DNA from: Oscillospiraceae bacterium | GTDB lineage: Bacteria; Bacillota; Clostridia; Oscillospirales; Oscillospiraceae | Direction: 5' to 3' | Assembly: GCA_015067975.1 (NCBI GenBank) | Contig: SVLK01000015.1 | Location: forward strand, 1 to 40,485 | Length of the DNA stretch: 40,485 nucleotides | Shown: positions 8,181 to 16,359 of the stretch, in pieces | Layout of the letters: each line of letters starts with the position of its first letter | How positions within the stretch are numbered: the first letter of the stretch is position 1 | The notes under the pieces: generated by a model | Told to the model about the DNA's origin: nothing | Seen by the model: the letters and a program-made list of their open reading frames with translations, nothing else | Database searches by the model: none | Made by a program: the position numbers and the translations under genes

Positions 8181-8347
8181 GCAAATGCGAAACCTGCGTT
8201 TTTTACATCTACGACGAGCTCTATGATGACTATGTGTGTGACATGGACCTTGATGAAGATGAGATGGTGCGATTCCTCTCCAGCCGTGCCGATCAGTGCC
8301 CTTACTGGCGGCCGGGTGATGAGTACATCACCGCACGGAAACAGTAA
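8177..8347 (+). CDS. DUF6472-like 56-residue cysteine protein
   Basis: This short gene starts with the ATG of the ATGA overlap with the symporter stop and ends at TAA 8345-8347. The 56-residue product has four cysteines (C4, C7, C21, C41) in the pattern CETC, VCD, CPYW, plus a very acidic middle (DMDLDEDEMVRF) and the ending PGDEYITARKQ. It resembles the DUF6472 family of small Clostridia proteins, whose role is unknown. Four cysteines suggest Zn2+ or Fe-S binding; that is inference. Coupling to the symporter is clear from the overlap. Confidence 0.8.
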   Translation: MSKCETCVFYIYDELYDDYVCDMDLDEDEMVRFLSSRADQCPYWRPGDEYITARKQ

Positions 8348-8385
8348 AAAAGAAGACCTTTCCTTTGGGAAAGGTCTTCTTTTTT
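8346..8385. terminator. Bidirectional terminator
   Basis: A long stem (about 8347-8363 with 8368-8384) around a TTTG loop has A-runs on one side and T-runs on the other. It can end both the glycoside operon (+) and the LCP gene (-), whose stop codon starts at 8391. Confidence 0.92.
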
Positions 8386-8390
8386 ACTAA

Positions 8391-9896
8391 TCAGGGCATT
8401 GTAATGACTTCGCCTTCACGCACTTGCCGCATCAGTTCTTTGGCCGTATCCACAGTAGATTGGTCTGGGATCATCACATAGGCCGGTACGCTCAACGAGT
8501 AGGGAATCTGAGTATCGCCGGTACCGTTGACACTGTAGCTGACGATGTTCCAGTCGCCGCCCTTATCCAGCTGGTCACGTACTACAGAGGCGATCTTGTT
8601 ATAGGGTACACTAGTTTCAAAGTTTCCTTCCACTGCCTCCAGCACAGAGGAGTAGCTCTTCAACAGTTCCGGTGAGAGCGCTTTATTGATCACTGCCTGG
8701 ATCACCGCCATTTGGTTGCGACCGCGCTGACGGTCACCATCCTGGAAAGAGTATCGCTCACGAGCAAAAACTAACGCCGCTTCGCCATACATATGGTTTT
8801 CACCAACAGAGAAATAATAGCCGTCTCTACCAAATTCGCATTCAGAGTATACCGTAATACCGCCAAGACTATCAATAATCTCTTCAAATCCGCTGAAATT
8901 CACACGGAAGAAGTAGTCCACATCGATATCGTAAATCATGCCAATGGTATCCATGGATACATCTACACCGTAGATGCCGGCATGGGTCAGCTTGTCGGGG
9001 ATGCCGTCAGAGATAGACAGCGGCACATAGTAGTCACGGGGCGTAGAAACCAGCAGCACCTGTTTCGTCTCTGTATTCACGGTAGCCAGAATGTTTACGT
9101 CGCTGCGGCTTTTGGCGCCAATACCACCCCAGGTGTCGATACCGCTGATAAATACAGTAAATGTGTCTTCAGAATTGATCTTTTTCCCCTCGTCTTTGTT
9201 TTCACCCTTAAACTCTAATGTAGCTAATGCACGGATTTTCGATGCCACATTTTCATATCCCGGCAGGTCACTTAGCAGAGAAAAATACGCCTCCGGGAAT
9301 AGAATCGCATCCGCATCCCCGTCTAGCAATGCATCCAACAGGTTGGGAATACTGCGCAACTCCTGTACTGCGATTTCTTCTTTCAGTTCTTTATTCAGCT
9401 TTTCAATTGCTTGGTCCGTCACATGACGGTCCATGGACTTCAAAATACCATAAGTATACTCCAGCGTATCTGCCATTTCCTGTGCCGGATCGTCTGCACG
9501 GACATAAACGCTGATATAGTCCATTTCCACTTCGCCATTGGTAATGGCGTTCAGCGCTTGGATACCGCGACTTAAAGTAAATCCACCAACAGCAAGCACC
9601 AGCGTCATCACCGCCGAGAAAATCAGACCTACCACAAATCTTGTCTTCTTTTTATGGTTCTTCACCAGCAGAGCAATGATCGCCAGCATCAGCAGAAGCA
9701 CCGCATAAATGGGTATCAAAAACTTAGCAGGCAACAGTCGGGCCATCGCCAAAACTACAGAAAAGACTACGGTCAAAACCGTCATCAGCACAATTACCGT
9801 CTTACCGACCGGCGTTATGCGGTTTCGCTTCTCTTTATTCTCTTTCTTCCGCGGCTGTCCCACCCGCTTGGGTTCGGAACGCTTTCCTTTATTCAA
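8391..9896 (-). CDS. LytR-CpsA-Psr (LCP) family cell-wall ligase
   Basis: This 501-residue membrane protein should attach anionic glycopolymers to peptidoglycan, or a related transfer, on the outer face of the membrane. After a basic N-terminus come three hydrophobic helices (about 31-53, 57-78, 86-109), a binding-protein-like linker domain (about 125-230) and the LCP domain from about residue 245. The domain has SRSDVNIL, STPRDYYV and the arginine-rich RERYSFQDGDRQRGRNQM that bind the polyprenyl pyrophosphate. The start is TTG at 9896: AAAGGAG lies ten bases upstream, and the nearby ATG is out of frame and stops after five codons. The gene is monocistronic, divergent from the AraC-type regulator. 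Confidence 0.9.
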   Translation of the reverse strand: MNKGKRSEPKRVGQPRKKENKEKRNRITPVGKTVIVLMTVLTVVFSVVLAMARLLPAKFLIPIYAVLLLMLAIIALLVKNHKKKTRFVVGLIFSAVMTLVLAVGGFTLSRGIQALNAITNGEVEMDYISVYVRADDPAQEMADTLEYTYGILKSMDRHVTDQAIEKLNKELKEEIAVQELRSIPNLLDALLDGDADAILFPEAYFSLLSDLPGYENVASKIRALATLEFKGENKDEGKKINSEDTFTVFISGIDTWGGIGAKSRSDVNILATVNTETKQVLLVSTPRDYYVPLSISDGIPDKLTHAGIYGVDVSMDTIGMIYDIDVDYFFRVNFSGFEEIIDSLGGITVYSECEFGRDGYYFSVGENHMYGEAALVFARERYSFQDGDRQRGRNQMAVIQAVINKALSPELLKSYSSVLEAVEGNFETSVPYNKIASVVRDQLDKGGDWNIVSYSVNGTGDTQIPYSLSVPAYVMIPDQSTVDTAKELMRQVREGEVITMP

Positions 9897-9934
9897 AATG
9901 AATCATCTCCTTTAATTATAGCACATACGGAGGT

Positions 9935-9963
9935 ATTATAGATCAAAGCTTTTTCAAATGCAA
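9935..9963 (-). promoter_or_regulatory. Promoter of the LCP gene
   Basis: On the minus strand TTGCAT (9963-9958), 17 bases and TATAAT (9940-9935) precede the RBS. The -10 is perfect, the -35 weak. Confidence 0.55.
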
Positions 9964-9979
9964 GGTATAGTTCTCGTTG

Positions 9980-10008
9980 TTGCTTTTTTTTATCTAATAA
10001 AGTATAAT
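9980..10008 (+). promoter_or_regulatory. Promoter of the AraC-type regulator
   Basis: TTGCTT (9980-9985), a 17-base T-rich spacer and TATAAT (10003-10008) lie 32 bases before the start codon, back to back with the LCP promoter. Confidence 0.65.
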
Positions 10009-10040
10009 TTAAGTATCTTTCTTTGAAAGGAGTCGATCAG

Positions 10041-10910
10041 ATGGATCAGCGCCTACCGGCAAAGAATATCTGGTTCGGCAGCAATCAGTTGAAGCAGCTG
10101 ATTACCAACCTGCACACGCTCACCGGCATCTGGGCCAACATTTTCGACTCCAGTGGTCTGGACATTCAAATTCGCAATACACACAGCGACTTCTGTCACG
10201 CTATCAATGCCATTCCGGATGGTCACCGCCGCTGTGTGGACTGCGATGTCAAAGCCGTGCAGGCCTGCCACAACGCCGGCGGCGGACTGTACGCTTACCG
10301 CTGTCATGCCGGCTTATCTGAATTTCTGCTACCCATCTACGAGGGTGGTCAGCCTATTGCCTACCTAGTGTTCGGACAGTTACTGGATGACTCTTCTGTT
10401 TTAACCCAGTGGGAAAACGCCAAAGAGCTTTTGGATTGGTATCCCGGCGGAGCCGCAGCACTACGCGAAAGCTTTTTCCGGCTGAAGCAGTGCAGTGATG
10501 AGGAGATCACCGCCTTCGCCGAAATTTTGGAAGCTTTGGCGTCCTATATTCAGCTGGAAGGCATTATTCGTTCAGCAGAGTACACCGATGCGCAAAAGTT
10601 GGAAATGTATCTGGATGAACACTATATGGAACCGCTGACGCTGCCCCGTATCTCGGCAGATCTGCACATGGGCACTACGAAGCTGTGCGCTTTGGCCAAG
10701 CAGCTGTCCAGCGGCAGCACTATCACACAGATGATCTCTCAGCGGCGTATTAAAGCTGCACAGAAGTTGTTGCTCTCCGGCGATCTTCCTATTTCTTCCA
10801 TCGCCGAACAAGTAGGTTTTTCCGATTACAACTACTTCACCCGTATCTTCAAATCCATCACCGGTGTCAGCCCGCGTGACTTCCGCAAAGCCCACTTTTC
10901 CCAGCGCTAA
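10041..10910 (+). CDS. PocR-domain AraC-family regulator
   Basis: The 289-residue protein has an N-terminal PocR-type sensory domain (about residues 8-165) and a C-terminal AraC double helix-turn-helix (about 185-287, with ISSIAEQVGFSDYNYFTRIF and GVSPRDFRK). The sensory domain holds the conserved cysteine/histidine set: C52, HRRCVDCD (C65, C68), C76 and RCHAGL (C88). PocR domains bind small hydrocarbon or sugar ligands. The ATG at 10041 follows GAAAGGAG at eight bases; a TTG further upstream (10023) overlaps the RBS. Its place just before the ABC transporter on the same strand suggests it activates that operon. Confidence 0.88.
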   Translation: MDQRLPAKNIWFGSNQLKQLITNLHTLTGIWANIFDSSGLDIQIRNTHSDFCHAINAIPDGHRRCVDCDVKAVQACHNAGGGLYAYRCHAGLSEFLLPIYEGGQPIAYLVFGQLLDDSSVLTQWENAKELLDWYPGGAAALRESFFRLKQCSDEEITAFAEILEALASYIQLEGIIRSAEYTDAQKLEMYLDEHYMEPLTLPRISADLHMGTTKLCALAKQLSSGSTITQMISQRRIKAAQKLLLSGDLPISSIAEQVGFSDYNYFTRIFKSITGVSPRDFRKAHFSQR

Positions 10911-11129
10911 AATACCGAAAACGTTTCCAAAGTCGCATTTATTTTCACATTGCGCAAAATTTTACTAAAATACGAATAATTTTCTCTATTCATTATAAGA
11001 TGTTCCAAGTATAATGGACTCAGTGAGTGTGAAATTTTGTTATTTTTGACATTCACTTTTGTTTTGGTGACAAGCAGACATGCTTTGCACAATACATCAA
11101 CAATAATTTTTAAGAAGGAGCAAAAAAAG
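10911..11129 (+). promoter_or_regulatory. Control region of the sugar ABC transporter
   Basis: This AT-rich gap holds the LacI-like site at 10916-10929 and a TATAAT at 11010-11015 whose -35 is poor (TATTCA at 17 bases). That is the expected look of an activator-dependent promoter. A 110-base leader follows with an imperfect hairpin (AGTGAGTGT near 11022-11030 with ACATTCACT near 11049-11057). Confidence 0.5.
10916..10929. promoter_or_regulatory. LacI/CcpA-type operator
   Basis: CGAAAACGTTTCCA has the central CG and A/T-rich arms of LacI-family operators and cre boxes. It differs by one base over 12 from the perfect palindrome upstream of glgA (37550-37561). It lies about 95 bases upstream of the presumed transport promoter. 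Confidence 0.5.
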
Positions 11130-12362
11130 ATGAAAAAGTTTCTTGCAATGGTTCTGGCCGTTGTCATGATGCTGGGTCTGGTCGCCTGCGGCGATAAGAA
11201 GACCGACGACGGCAAGATCACTCTGGACGTCATCGCTGCCGAGTACGGCCTGAAGACCAAGGAGTGGTGGCAGGGCTTCGAGAAGGATTTCGAGGCTGCT
11301 AACGAGGGTATCGACCTGGTGGTCGACGTCGTTTCCTGGAACGATATCTACACCGTGGTTTCCACCCGCATCGGCAACAACAACGCCCCCGACATCCTGA
11401 ACATCGACGTGTTCGCCGACTATCAGGCTGACGACCTGCTGCTGCCCGCCAAGGATTATGTCTCTGACGAGACCTATGCCAAGTTCTATCAGTCCTTCCT
11501 GGATCAGTCCGTGGTTGACGGCGAAGTTTGGGCCATTCCCGACCTGGCTTCCGCCCGCGCTATGTACTACAACAAGGACATCCTGGATGCCGCCGGCGTG
11601 GAAGTTCCCACCACTTGGGACGAGCTGAAGGCTGCCTGCGAGAAGATCAAGGCTTACGACGCCAACATCTATCCCTGGGGCGTTGACATGACTCAGGACG
11701 AGGGTCAGGCCTGCTTCGCTTACTACATCTGGAACAACGGCGGTGACTTCACCGACGCTCAGGGCAACTGGACTCTGAACAGCGAGAAGAACGTCGAGGC
11801 TATCGAGTTCATCATCGGCATGGTTAAGGATGGCTACACCAACAGCGATCCCGCTACCGAGACCCGTTACATCAACCAGGATATGTTCGGCACCGGCAAG
11901 GTCGCTATGATGATCGGTCCCAACTCCATCCCCACCTACATCGCTGATGCCGGCAACACCGTCAACTACGGTGTGGCTTCCATCCCCACCAACACCGGTG
12001 TGTCCGTCTCTCAGGGCGTTATGGACCGCTTCATGTGCTTCAAGAAGGACGGTCGTACCGATGAGGAGCTGGCCGCTGTGACCACTTTCTTCGATTTCTT
12101 CTATGAAGATGAGCGTTACTCCGACTGGGTCATCATGGAAGGCTTCCTGCCCGCTACCTCCGCCGGTGGCGAGATCATGGCCGCCGCTGATCCCAGTGCC
12201 GCTGCCTGGATCGACATCGTTGGTTCCTCCAAGTTCTATCCCACCGCTAAGGCTGAGTGGGCCGATGTGAAGCAGGGCGTCATTGACGTTCAGCAGAAGG
12301 CCCTGCAGGGCGGCAACGTGAAGGAACTGCTGGATAACCTGCAGAAGGAAATCGCCGGCTAA
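11130..12362 (+). CDS. Sugar ABC transporter substrate-binding lipoprotein
   Basis: The 410-residue protein is an extracytoplasmic, lipid-anchored solute-binding protein of the SBP_bac_1 (MalE-like) family. The signal peptide ends in the lipobox LVAC with Cys20. The mature part has typical elements such as WNDIYTVVSTRIGNNNAPDI and the WAIPDLASARAMYYNKDI hinge. The ATG at 11130 is preceded by AAGAAGGAG; the open frame reaches back to 11037 but that part is leader. Codon choice is strongly biased (AAG, AAC, GAC, CTG), as in very highly expressed genes. The neighbouring amino-sugar genes suggest a HexNAc-containing oligosaccharide as ligand; this is inference. Confidence 0.92.
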   Translation: MKKFLAMVLAVVMMLGLVACGDKKTDDGKITLDVIAAEYGLKTKEWWQGFEKDFEAANEGIDLVVDVVSWNDIYTVVSTRIGNNNAPDILNIDVFADYQADDLLLPAKDYVSDETYAKFYQSFLDQSVVDGEVWAIPDLASARAMYYNKDILDAAGVEVPTTWDELKAACEKIKAYDANIYPWGVDMTQDEGQACFAYYIWNNGGDFTDAQGNWTLNSEKNVEAIEFIIGMVKDGYTNSDPATETRYINQDMFGTGKVAMMIGPNSIPTYIADAGNTVNYGVASIPTNTGVSVSQGVMDRFMCFKKDGRTDEELAAVTTFFDFFYEDERYSDWVIMEGFLPATSAGGEIMAAADPSAAAWIDIVGSSKFYPTAKAEWADVKQGVIDVQQKALQGGNVKELLDNLQKEIAG

Positions 12363-12395
12363 TCTTTCCGTCTGATTGACAATTCATGCATGACG

Positions 12396-12427
12396 ATGGG
12401 CCGGGTCGAAAGGCCCGGCCCATTTTC
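12396..12427 (+). terminator. Strong hairpin after the binding-protein gene
   Basis: A 10-bp perfect stem (12396-12405 with 12414-12423), extendable by two pairs to a GAAA tetraloop, is followed by TTTTC. It probably acts as a partial terminator or 3' stabiliser, giving more binding protein than permease. Confidence 0.8.
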
Positions 12428-12430
12428 ATT

Positions 12431-12491
12431 GCAGCCGCTTTCAAAGTACATCGGATCTCTGTATTTTGAAAACGGCTGCAAAAACCGTTTT
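12431..12491 (+). promoter_or_regulatory. Overlapping alternative hairpins before the permease genes
   Basis: Hairpin A pairs 12431-12449 with 12461-12479 (19 positions, one mismatch and one wobble). Hairpin B pairs AAAACGG at 12469-12475 with CCGTTTT at 12485-12491, followed by further T residues. They share bases 12469-12475 and cannot coexist, which resembles an antiterminator/terminator pair. Function is inferred from structure only. Confidence 0.4.
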
Positions 12492-12541
12492 TTGAACTTG
12501 TGACGTTTCCCTGACTACAAATATTTTAGGGGGTTATTTTT

Positions 12542-13423
12542 GTGAAAAAGCGCACACTCCGCAAAACAGAACCTTACATGTGGATCGCTCCCAGTATCGT
12601 TCTGATGGCCATCTTCATCGTCATTCCTATTTTCTCCGTGTTCCGCACTGCCTTCAGCGAAGTCTCCAAGTCGGGTCTCATCAAGGGCTTCAACGGCGTT
12701 GACAACTTCGTTAAGGTCCTCAGTAACCCTGACTTCGCCCTTGTGCTGAAAAACACGCTGGTGTGGACCATCTTCGTGGTGGTGCTGTCCACCGTACTGG
12801 GTTTCATTCTGGCCCTGCTGCTGAACAACAATTTCCGCGGCCGCAAGATCGCCCGTGCCATCGTGGTGTTCCCCTGGGCTACTACGCTGGTGGTGCAGGC
12901 CAGTATCTGGACCTTCATCATCAACACCGACTTTGGTACGCTGAATACCCTGCTCAGAACGCTGGGTATCATCGAGCAGAACATCAACTGGACTCCCACA
13001 CCCGAAGCATGGTTTGCATGGGAGATCGCCTGCGGCATCTTCGTTACCATCCCCTTCGTGTGCTTCACCGCCCTCTCCGGTCTGCAGGGCATCGACAGTT
13101 CTTACTATGAAGCTGCCACCGTGGACGGTGCCAACTACTGGCAGAAGCTGTTCCATATCACCATTCCTCTGGTCAAGCCCAGTCTGACCGTGGCCACGGT
13201 GCTGAACATCATCTACGTGTTCAACTCCTTCCCCATTATCTGGACCATGACCAAGGGTGCCCCGGCCCACAAGACCGACACACTGGTTACATATCTGTAT
13301 ACGCTGGCCTTCTATAACGGCAAGCGCGGCGAAGCTGCCGCCGTTTCCGTCATCGGCTTCCTGATCCTGTTGGCCTGCGCCAGTGTTTACATGGTATCCA
13401 CTTTGAAGAAGGGAGATGAATGA
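12542..13423 (+). CDS. Sugar ABC transporter permease, MalF type
   Basis: The 293-residue membrane protein has six hydrophobic helices. The coupling-loop EAA motif is present as EAATVDGANYWQKLFHITIP near residues 193-212. It forms the translocation channel with the next gene. The start is GTG at 12542 with AGGGGG nearby. The gene pair lacks an ATPase, as is usual for this family, where a shared MsmK/UgpC-type ATPase is encoded elsewhere. Its stop overlaps the next start codon. Confidence 0.92.
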   Translation: MKKRTLRKTEPYMWIAPSIVLMAIFIVIPIFSVFRTAFSEVSKSGLIKGFNGVDNFVKVLSNPDFALVLKNTLVWTIFVVVLSTVLGFILALLLNNNFRGRKIARAIVVFPWATTLVVQASIWTFIINTDFGTLNTLLRTLGIIEQNINWTPTPEAWFAWEIACGIFVTIPFVCFTALSGLQGIDSSYYEAATVDGANYWQKLFHITIPLVKPSLTVATVLNIIYVFNSFPIIWTMTKGAPAHKTDTLVTYLYTLAFYNGKRGEAAAVSVIGFLILLACASVYMVSTLKKGDE

Positions 13424-14277
13424 TCATGTCACTGAATCATAAATCTAACCTGAAGCAGATCATTTTGAAGATGCTGCTCTACTTTGTGGTTTTCTTTATC
13501 TGCGTTTTTATCCTCTACCCTTATTTCAGCATGTTTGTCACCGCTTTGAAGAGCCGTGATGAAATCTTCAATCCCAACGGCACCATTCTTCCTATCAACG
13601 CTTTGTGGTCCAACTTCACTGACATCTGGACACTGGCCCCCATGGGCAGATATATGCTCAACTCCCTGCTGATCGCCGGCGGTTCTACCATCATCGCCAT
13701 GGTCTGCGGCATTCCCGCTGCCTATGCTCTGGCCCGCATGAAGTTTAAGGGTCACACCGTTTTTCTGGGCTTCATCATCGTCTCCCAGATGTTCGCTCCC
13801 GTGGTGCTGCTGGTCGGTATCTACCGCGTATTGAGCGATCTGCATCTGTCCGACAGCATTATGGGTCTGGTCTTCATCAACGCAGCGTTCAACCAAGCAT
13901 TTACCATCTGGCTGCTGCGCGGTACTTTCCTGAGCATCAGTGAGGAGATGGAGCAGGCCGCCAAGATTGACGGCTGCAACCGTATTCAGTCCATGTTCAA
14001 GGTGCTGCTGCCTATGGCAGCTCCCGGCATCGTCACCACGCTGATTTTCATCTTTATCAATGCGTGGAACGAGTACACTGTGGCTCTGTGTTTGATCTCC
14101 ACGGACGTGTTCAAGCCTATTACGGTTGGTGTCAACATCTTCAACGGCTACAACATGATCCAGTGGCAGTATCTGTTCGCCGCTTCTCTGTTTGCAACAC
14201 TTCCCGTTGTCTTCCTGTTTATGTCTATCGAAAAGAACCTGACCAGCGGCCTGACTGCCGGCGGCGTCAAGGGATAA
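13420..14277 (+). CDS. Sugar ABC transporter permease, MalG type
   Basis: The 285-residue partner permease has six helices, the EAA-type loop EQAAKIDGCNRIQSMFKVLLP, and the C-terminal ending LTSGLTAGGVKG that is typical of MalG homologues. The ATG at 13420 overlaps the upstream stop (ATGA); an in-frame ATG at 13426 is an equally possible start, ten bases from GGGAG. A terminator follows, separating transport from the metabolic genes. Confidence 0.92.
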   Translation: MIMSLNHKSNLKQIILKMLLYFVVFFICVFILYPYFSMFVTALKSRDEIFNPNGTILPINALWSNFTDIWTLAPMGRYMLNSLLIAGGSTIIAMVCGIPAAYALARMKFKGHTVFLGFIIVSQMFAPVVLLVGIYRVLSDLHLSDSIMGLVFINAAFNQAFTIWLLRGTFLSISEEMEQAAKIDGCNRIQSMFKVLLPMAAPGIVTTLIFIFINAWNEYTVALCLISTDVFKPITVGVNIFNGYNMIQWQYLFAASLFATLPVVFLFMSIEKNLTSGLTAGGVKG

Positions 14278-14292
14278 CCCCCCATCGACACC

Positions 14293-14322
14293 AAAAGGGA
14301 TGCGGCCACCGCATCCCTTTTG
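14293..14322 (+). terminator. Intrinsic terminator after the ABC transporter
   Basis: A 13-bp perfect stem (14293-14305 with 14309-14321) with a three-base loop ends in TTTT. No clear promoter is visible between it and the next gene, only 44 bases on, so partial read-through into the amino-sugar genes is likely. Confidence 0.85.
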
Positions 14323-14365
14323 ATCAGCACTTTTGCGATGTTTCGCATGTTTTTTTGGAGGAACT

Positions 14366-15277
14366 ATGAAAAAACCTACGCTTGTTATTATGGCTGCCGG
14401 TATGGGCAGCCGGTTTGGCGGCCCCAAGCAGATCGCACCTGTCGATCCGCAGGGTCATATCATCATCGACTTTTCCATGTATGATGCATGGAAAGCCGGT
14501 TTCCGCGATGTTGTATTCATCATCAAGCGCGAAATGCACGATGAGTTTGCCGAAGTCATTGGCAATCGTGCAGCAGAACATTTTAACGTTACTTATGTCT
14601 ATCAGGATCTAGACAAACTTCCCGAAGGCTATACTGTTCCCGCTGAGCGTACCAAGCCCTGGGGTACCGGCCACGCCATTGTCTGCTGTGCCGATGTGAT
14701 TGACGGACCTTTTGCTGTGATCAACGCTGACGACTTCTACGGTCCCACCGCTTTCTCCACCATTTATGATTATTTGGTCTCTAACAAGGATGAGAGCATT
14801 TATTCCATGGTAGGTTACCGTCTGCGCAATACTGTCACCGAACACGGCAGTGTGGCCCGCGGCGTATGCGAAGTGGAAAACGGTAGGCTGACCGGCATCA
14901 CGGAGCGTACCAAGATTTTTAAGCGTGGCGACAATGCCGCTTATACCGAAGACGACGGCGAAACCTTTGTGGAAATCAGCGGCAATACTATTGTTTCCAT
15001 GAATCTATGGGGTTTCTCTTCCAAGATGATGGATGAGCTGTGGAAGCGCTTCCCCGCTTTCTTGGACAAGAACCTGCCTGTCAATCCCCTTAAGTGCGAA
15101 TATTTTCTGCCCTTCGTGGTAGACGAGCAGCTGTGTGACGGAAGTGCCAGTGTAACGGTTCTGCCCTGTGAAGAAACCTGGTACGGTGTTACTTATCGAG
15201 AGGATCTGGAATCCGTCTGCAATGCCATCGCCGAAATGAAAGCTAAGGGCATTTACAAGGAGGATCTGTGGGTATGA
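14366..15277 (+). CDS. Sugar-phosphate nucleotidyltransferase (predicted UDP-HexNAc)
   Basis: The 303-residue protein has the nucleotidyltransferase signature AAGMGSRFGGPKQ (residues 10-22), WGTGHAI and INADDFYG, which bind the nucleotide and metal. It is predicted to join a hexose-1-phosphate with UTP. The family member is not assigned with certainty, but NahK and GalE follow directly, so HexNAc-1-phosphate is the likely substrate. In the bifidobacterial lnp pathway this step is done by a GalT-type transferase instead. The ATG at 14366 follows TTGGAGGA; the open frame upstream to 14333 lacks such a site. The stop overlaps the next ATG. Confidence 0.85.
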   Translation: MKKPTLVIMAAGMGSRFGGPKQIAPVDPQGHIIIDFSMYDAWKAGFRDVVFIIKREMHDEFAEVIGNRAAEHFNVTYVYQDLDKLPEGYTVPAERTKPWGTGHAIVCCADVIDGPFAVINADDFYGPTAFSTIYDYLVSNKDESIYSMVGYRLRNTVTEHGSVARGVCEVENGRLTGITERTKIFKRGDNAAYTEDDGETFVEISGNTIVSMNLWGFSSKMMDELWKRFPAFLDKNLPVNPLKCEYFLPFVVDEQLCDGSASVTVLPCEETWYGVTYREDLESVCNAIAEMKAKGIYKEDLWV

Positions 15278-16359
15278 GCAACGTAATTACTAAGGATATT
15301 CTCTTGCAAACGCTTAAAGGCTTTCAGATTAACGGTGATGTAACTTACTGCGAGCCTTACGGTTTCGGCCACATCAACAGCACACAGCTGGTAGTCGATC
15401 AGTCCGGTAAGCGCTATATTTTCCAGAAAATCAGCGAACGTGCTTTCAAGGATGTGCCTGCTTTGATGGAAAACATTGATTTGGTTACTTCTTTCCTGCG
15501 CGAAAAGTCCGCTGATCCCCGCACTGTGCTGACACTTGTATATGCCCTGGACGGCAGCTCTTATGTAAAAAATGAGTACGGCTATTGGCGTGTCTATGAC
15601 TTTGTGGAGGATACCATCTGCCTGCAAAGTGCAGAAACTGATATGGACTTCTATGAAAGCGCTATTGCTTTTGGCCGTTTCCAGCAGAATCTCAATGATT
15701 TCCCAGTGGAGAAACTGCATGAGACGATTCCTAATTTCCACAATACCCCTGACCGTTTCCGCATCTTCCGTGAAGTGCTGGCTAAGGATCCTCTGAACCG
15801 AGCTAAGGACGTGCAGGCTGAAATCGATTTCATTTTCTCTCAGGAAGAAGCTGTCAGCACCGCACAGCGCATGCTGGAGCGTGGCGAACTGCCTGCCCGC
15901 GTCACCCACAACGACACCAAGCTGAACAATGTTCTGCTGGATGCCGCCACCCGCAAAGCTCTGTGTGTTATCGACCTCGACACTGTAATGCCCGGCCTGA
16001 GCATTTTTGATTTCGGCGATTCTATCCGTTTCGGCGCTGCAACCGCCGCCGAGGATGAAAAAGACCTCAGCAAGGTCACTATGAGTCTGGATCGTTTCCG
16101 TGTCTATACCCGCGGCTTTGTGCAGGCCTGCCCCGGCTTGACCGATAACGAGATTTCTATGCTTCCCATGGGCGCCCGTACTATGACACTGGAGTGTGGT
16201 ATGCGTTTCCTGACCGACTACATTGACGGTGACCATTACTTTGCCGTGCACCGAGAAGGACACAATCTGGACCGTTGCCGTACGCAATTGAAGCTGGTAC
16301 GCGATATGGAAAGCAAATGGGGCGAAATGCATAAGATCATAGCGGAGGAAAAAGCATGA
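15274..16359 (+). CDS. nahK: N-acetylhexosamine 1-kinase-like (NahK)
   Basis: The 361-residue cytoplasmic kinase belongs to the choline-kinase/APH fold. It has the catalytic HNDTKLNNVLLD (D214) and the metal-binding VIDLDTVMPG (D235). Length and the N-terminal EPYGFGHINSTQLV match NahK/LnpB, which phosphorylates GalNAc or GlcNAc at C1 with ATP. I prefer ATG 15274 (ATGA overlap with the upstream stop, AAGGAGG ten bases before) over GTG 15268. It lies between a nucleotidyltransferase and galE, the expected order for GalNAc salvage. The gene symbol rests on homology as I recognise it. Confidence 0.85.
   Translation: MSNVITKDILLQTLKGFQINGDVTYCEPYGFGHINSTQLVVDQSGKRYIFQKISERAFKDVPALMENIDLVTSFLREKSADPRTVLTLVYALDGSSYVKNEYGYWRVYDFVEDTICLQSAETDMDFYESAIAFGRFQQNLNDFPVEKLHETIPNFHNTPDRFRIFREVLAKDPLNRAKDVQAEIDFIFSQEEAVSTAQRMLERGELPARVTHNDTKLNNVLLDAATRKALCVIDLDTVMPGLSIFDFGDSIRFGAATAAEDEKDLSKVTMSLDRFRVYTRGFVQACPGLTDNEISMLPMGARTMTLECGMRFLTDYIDGDHYFAVHREGHNLDRCRTQLKLVRDMESKWGEMHKIIAEEKA

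Noticed and set aside
9915-9920. Second TATAAT upstream of the LCP gene
   Set aside because: It lies so close to the RBS that a transcript would start inside or after it.
13429-14427. 332-codon open frame on the minus strand
   Set aside because: It is antisense to the MalG-type permease, with an Asp/His/Gln-rich composition typical of shadow frames.
15268-15270. GTG as start of the NahK-like gene
   Set aside because: Only four bases separate it from AAGGAGG, and the ATG six bases later gives the usual ATGA overlap with better spacing.
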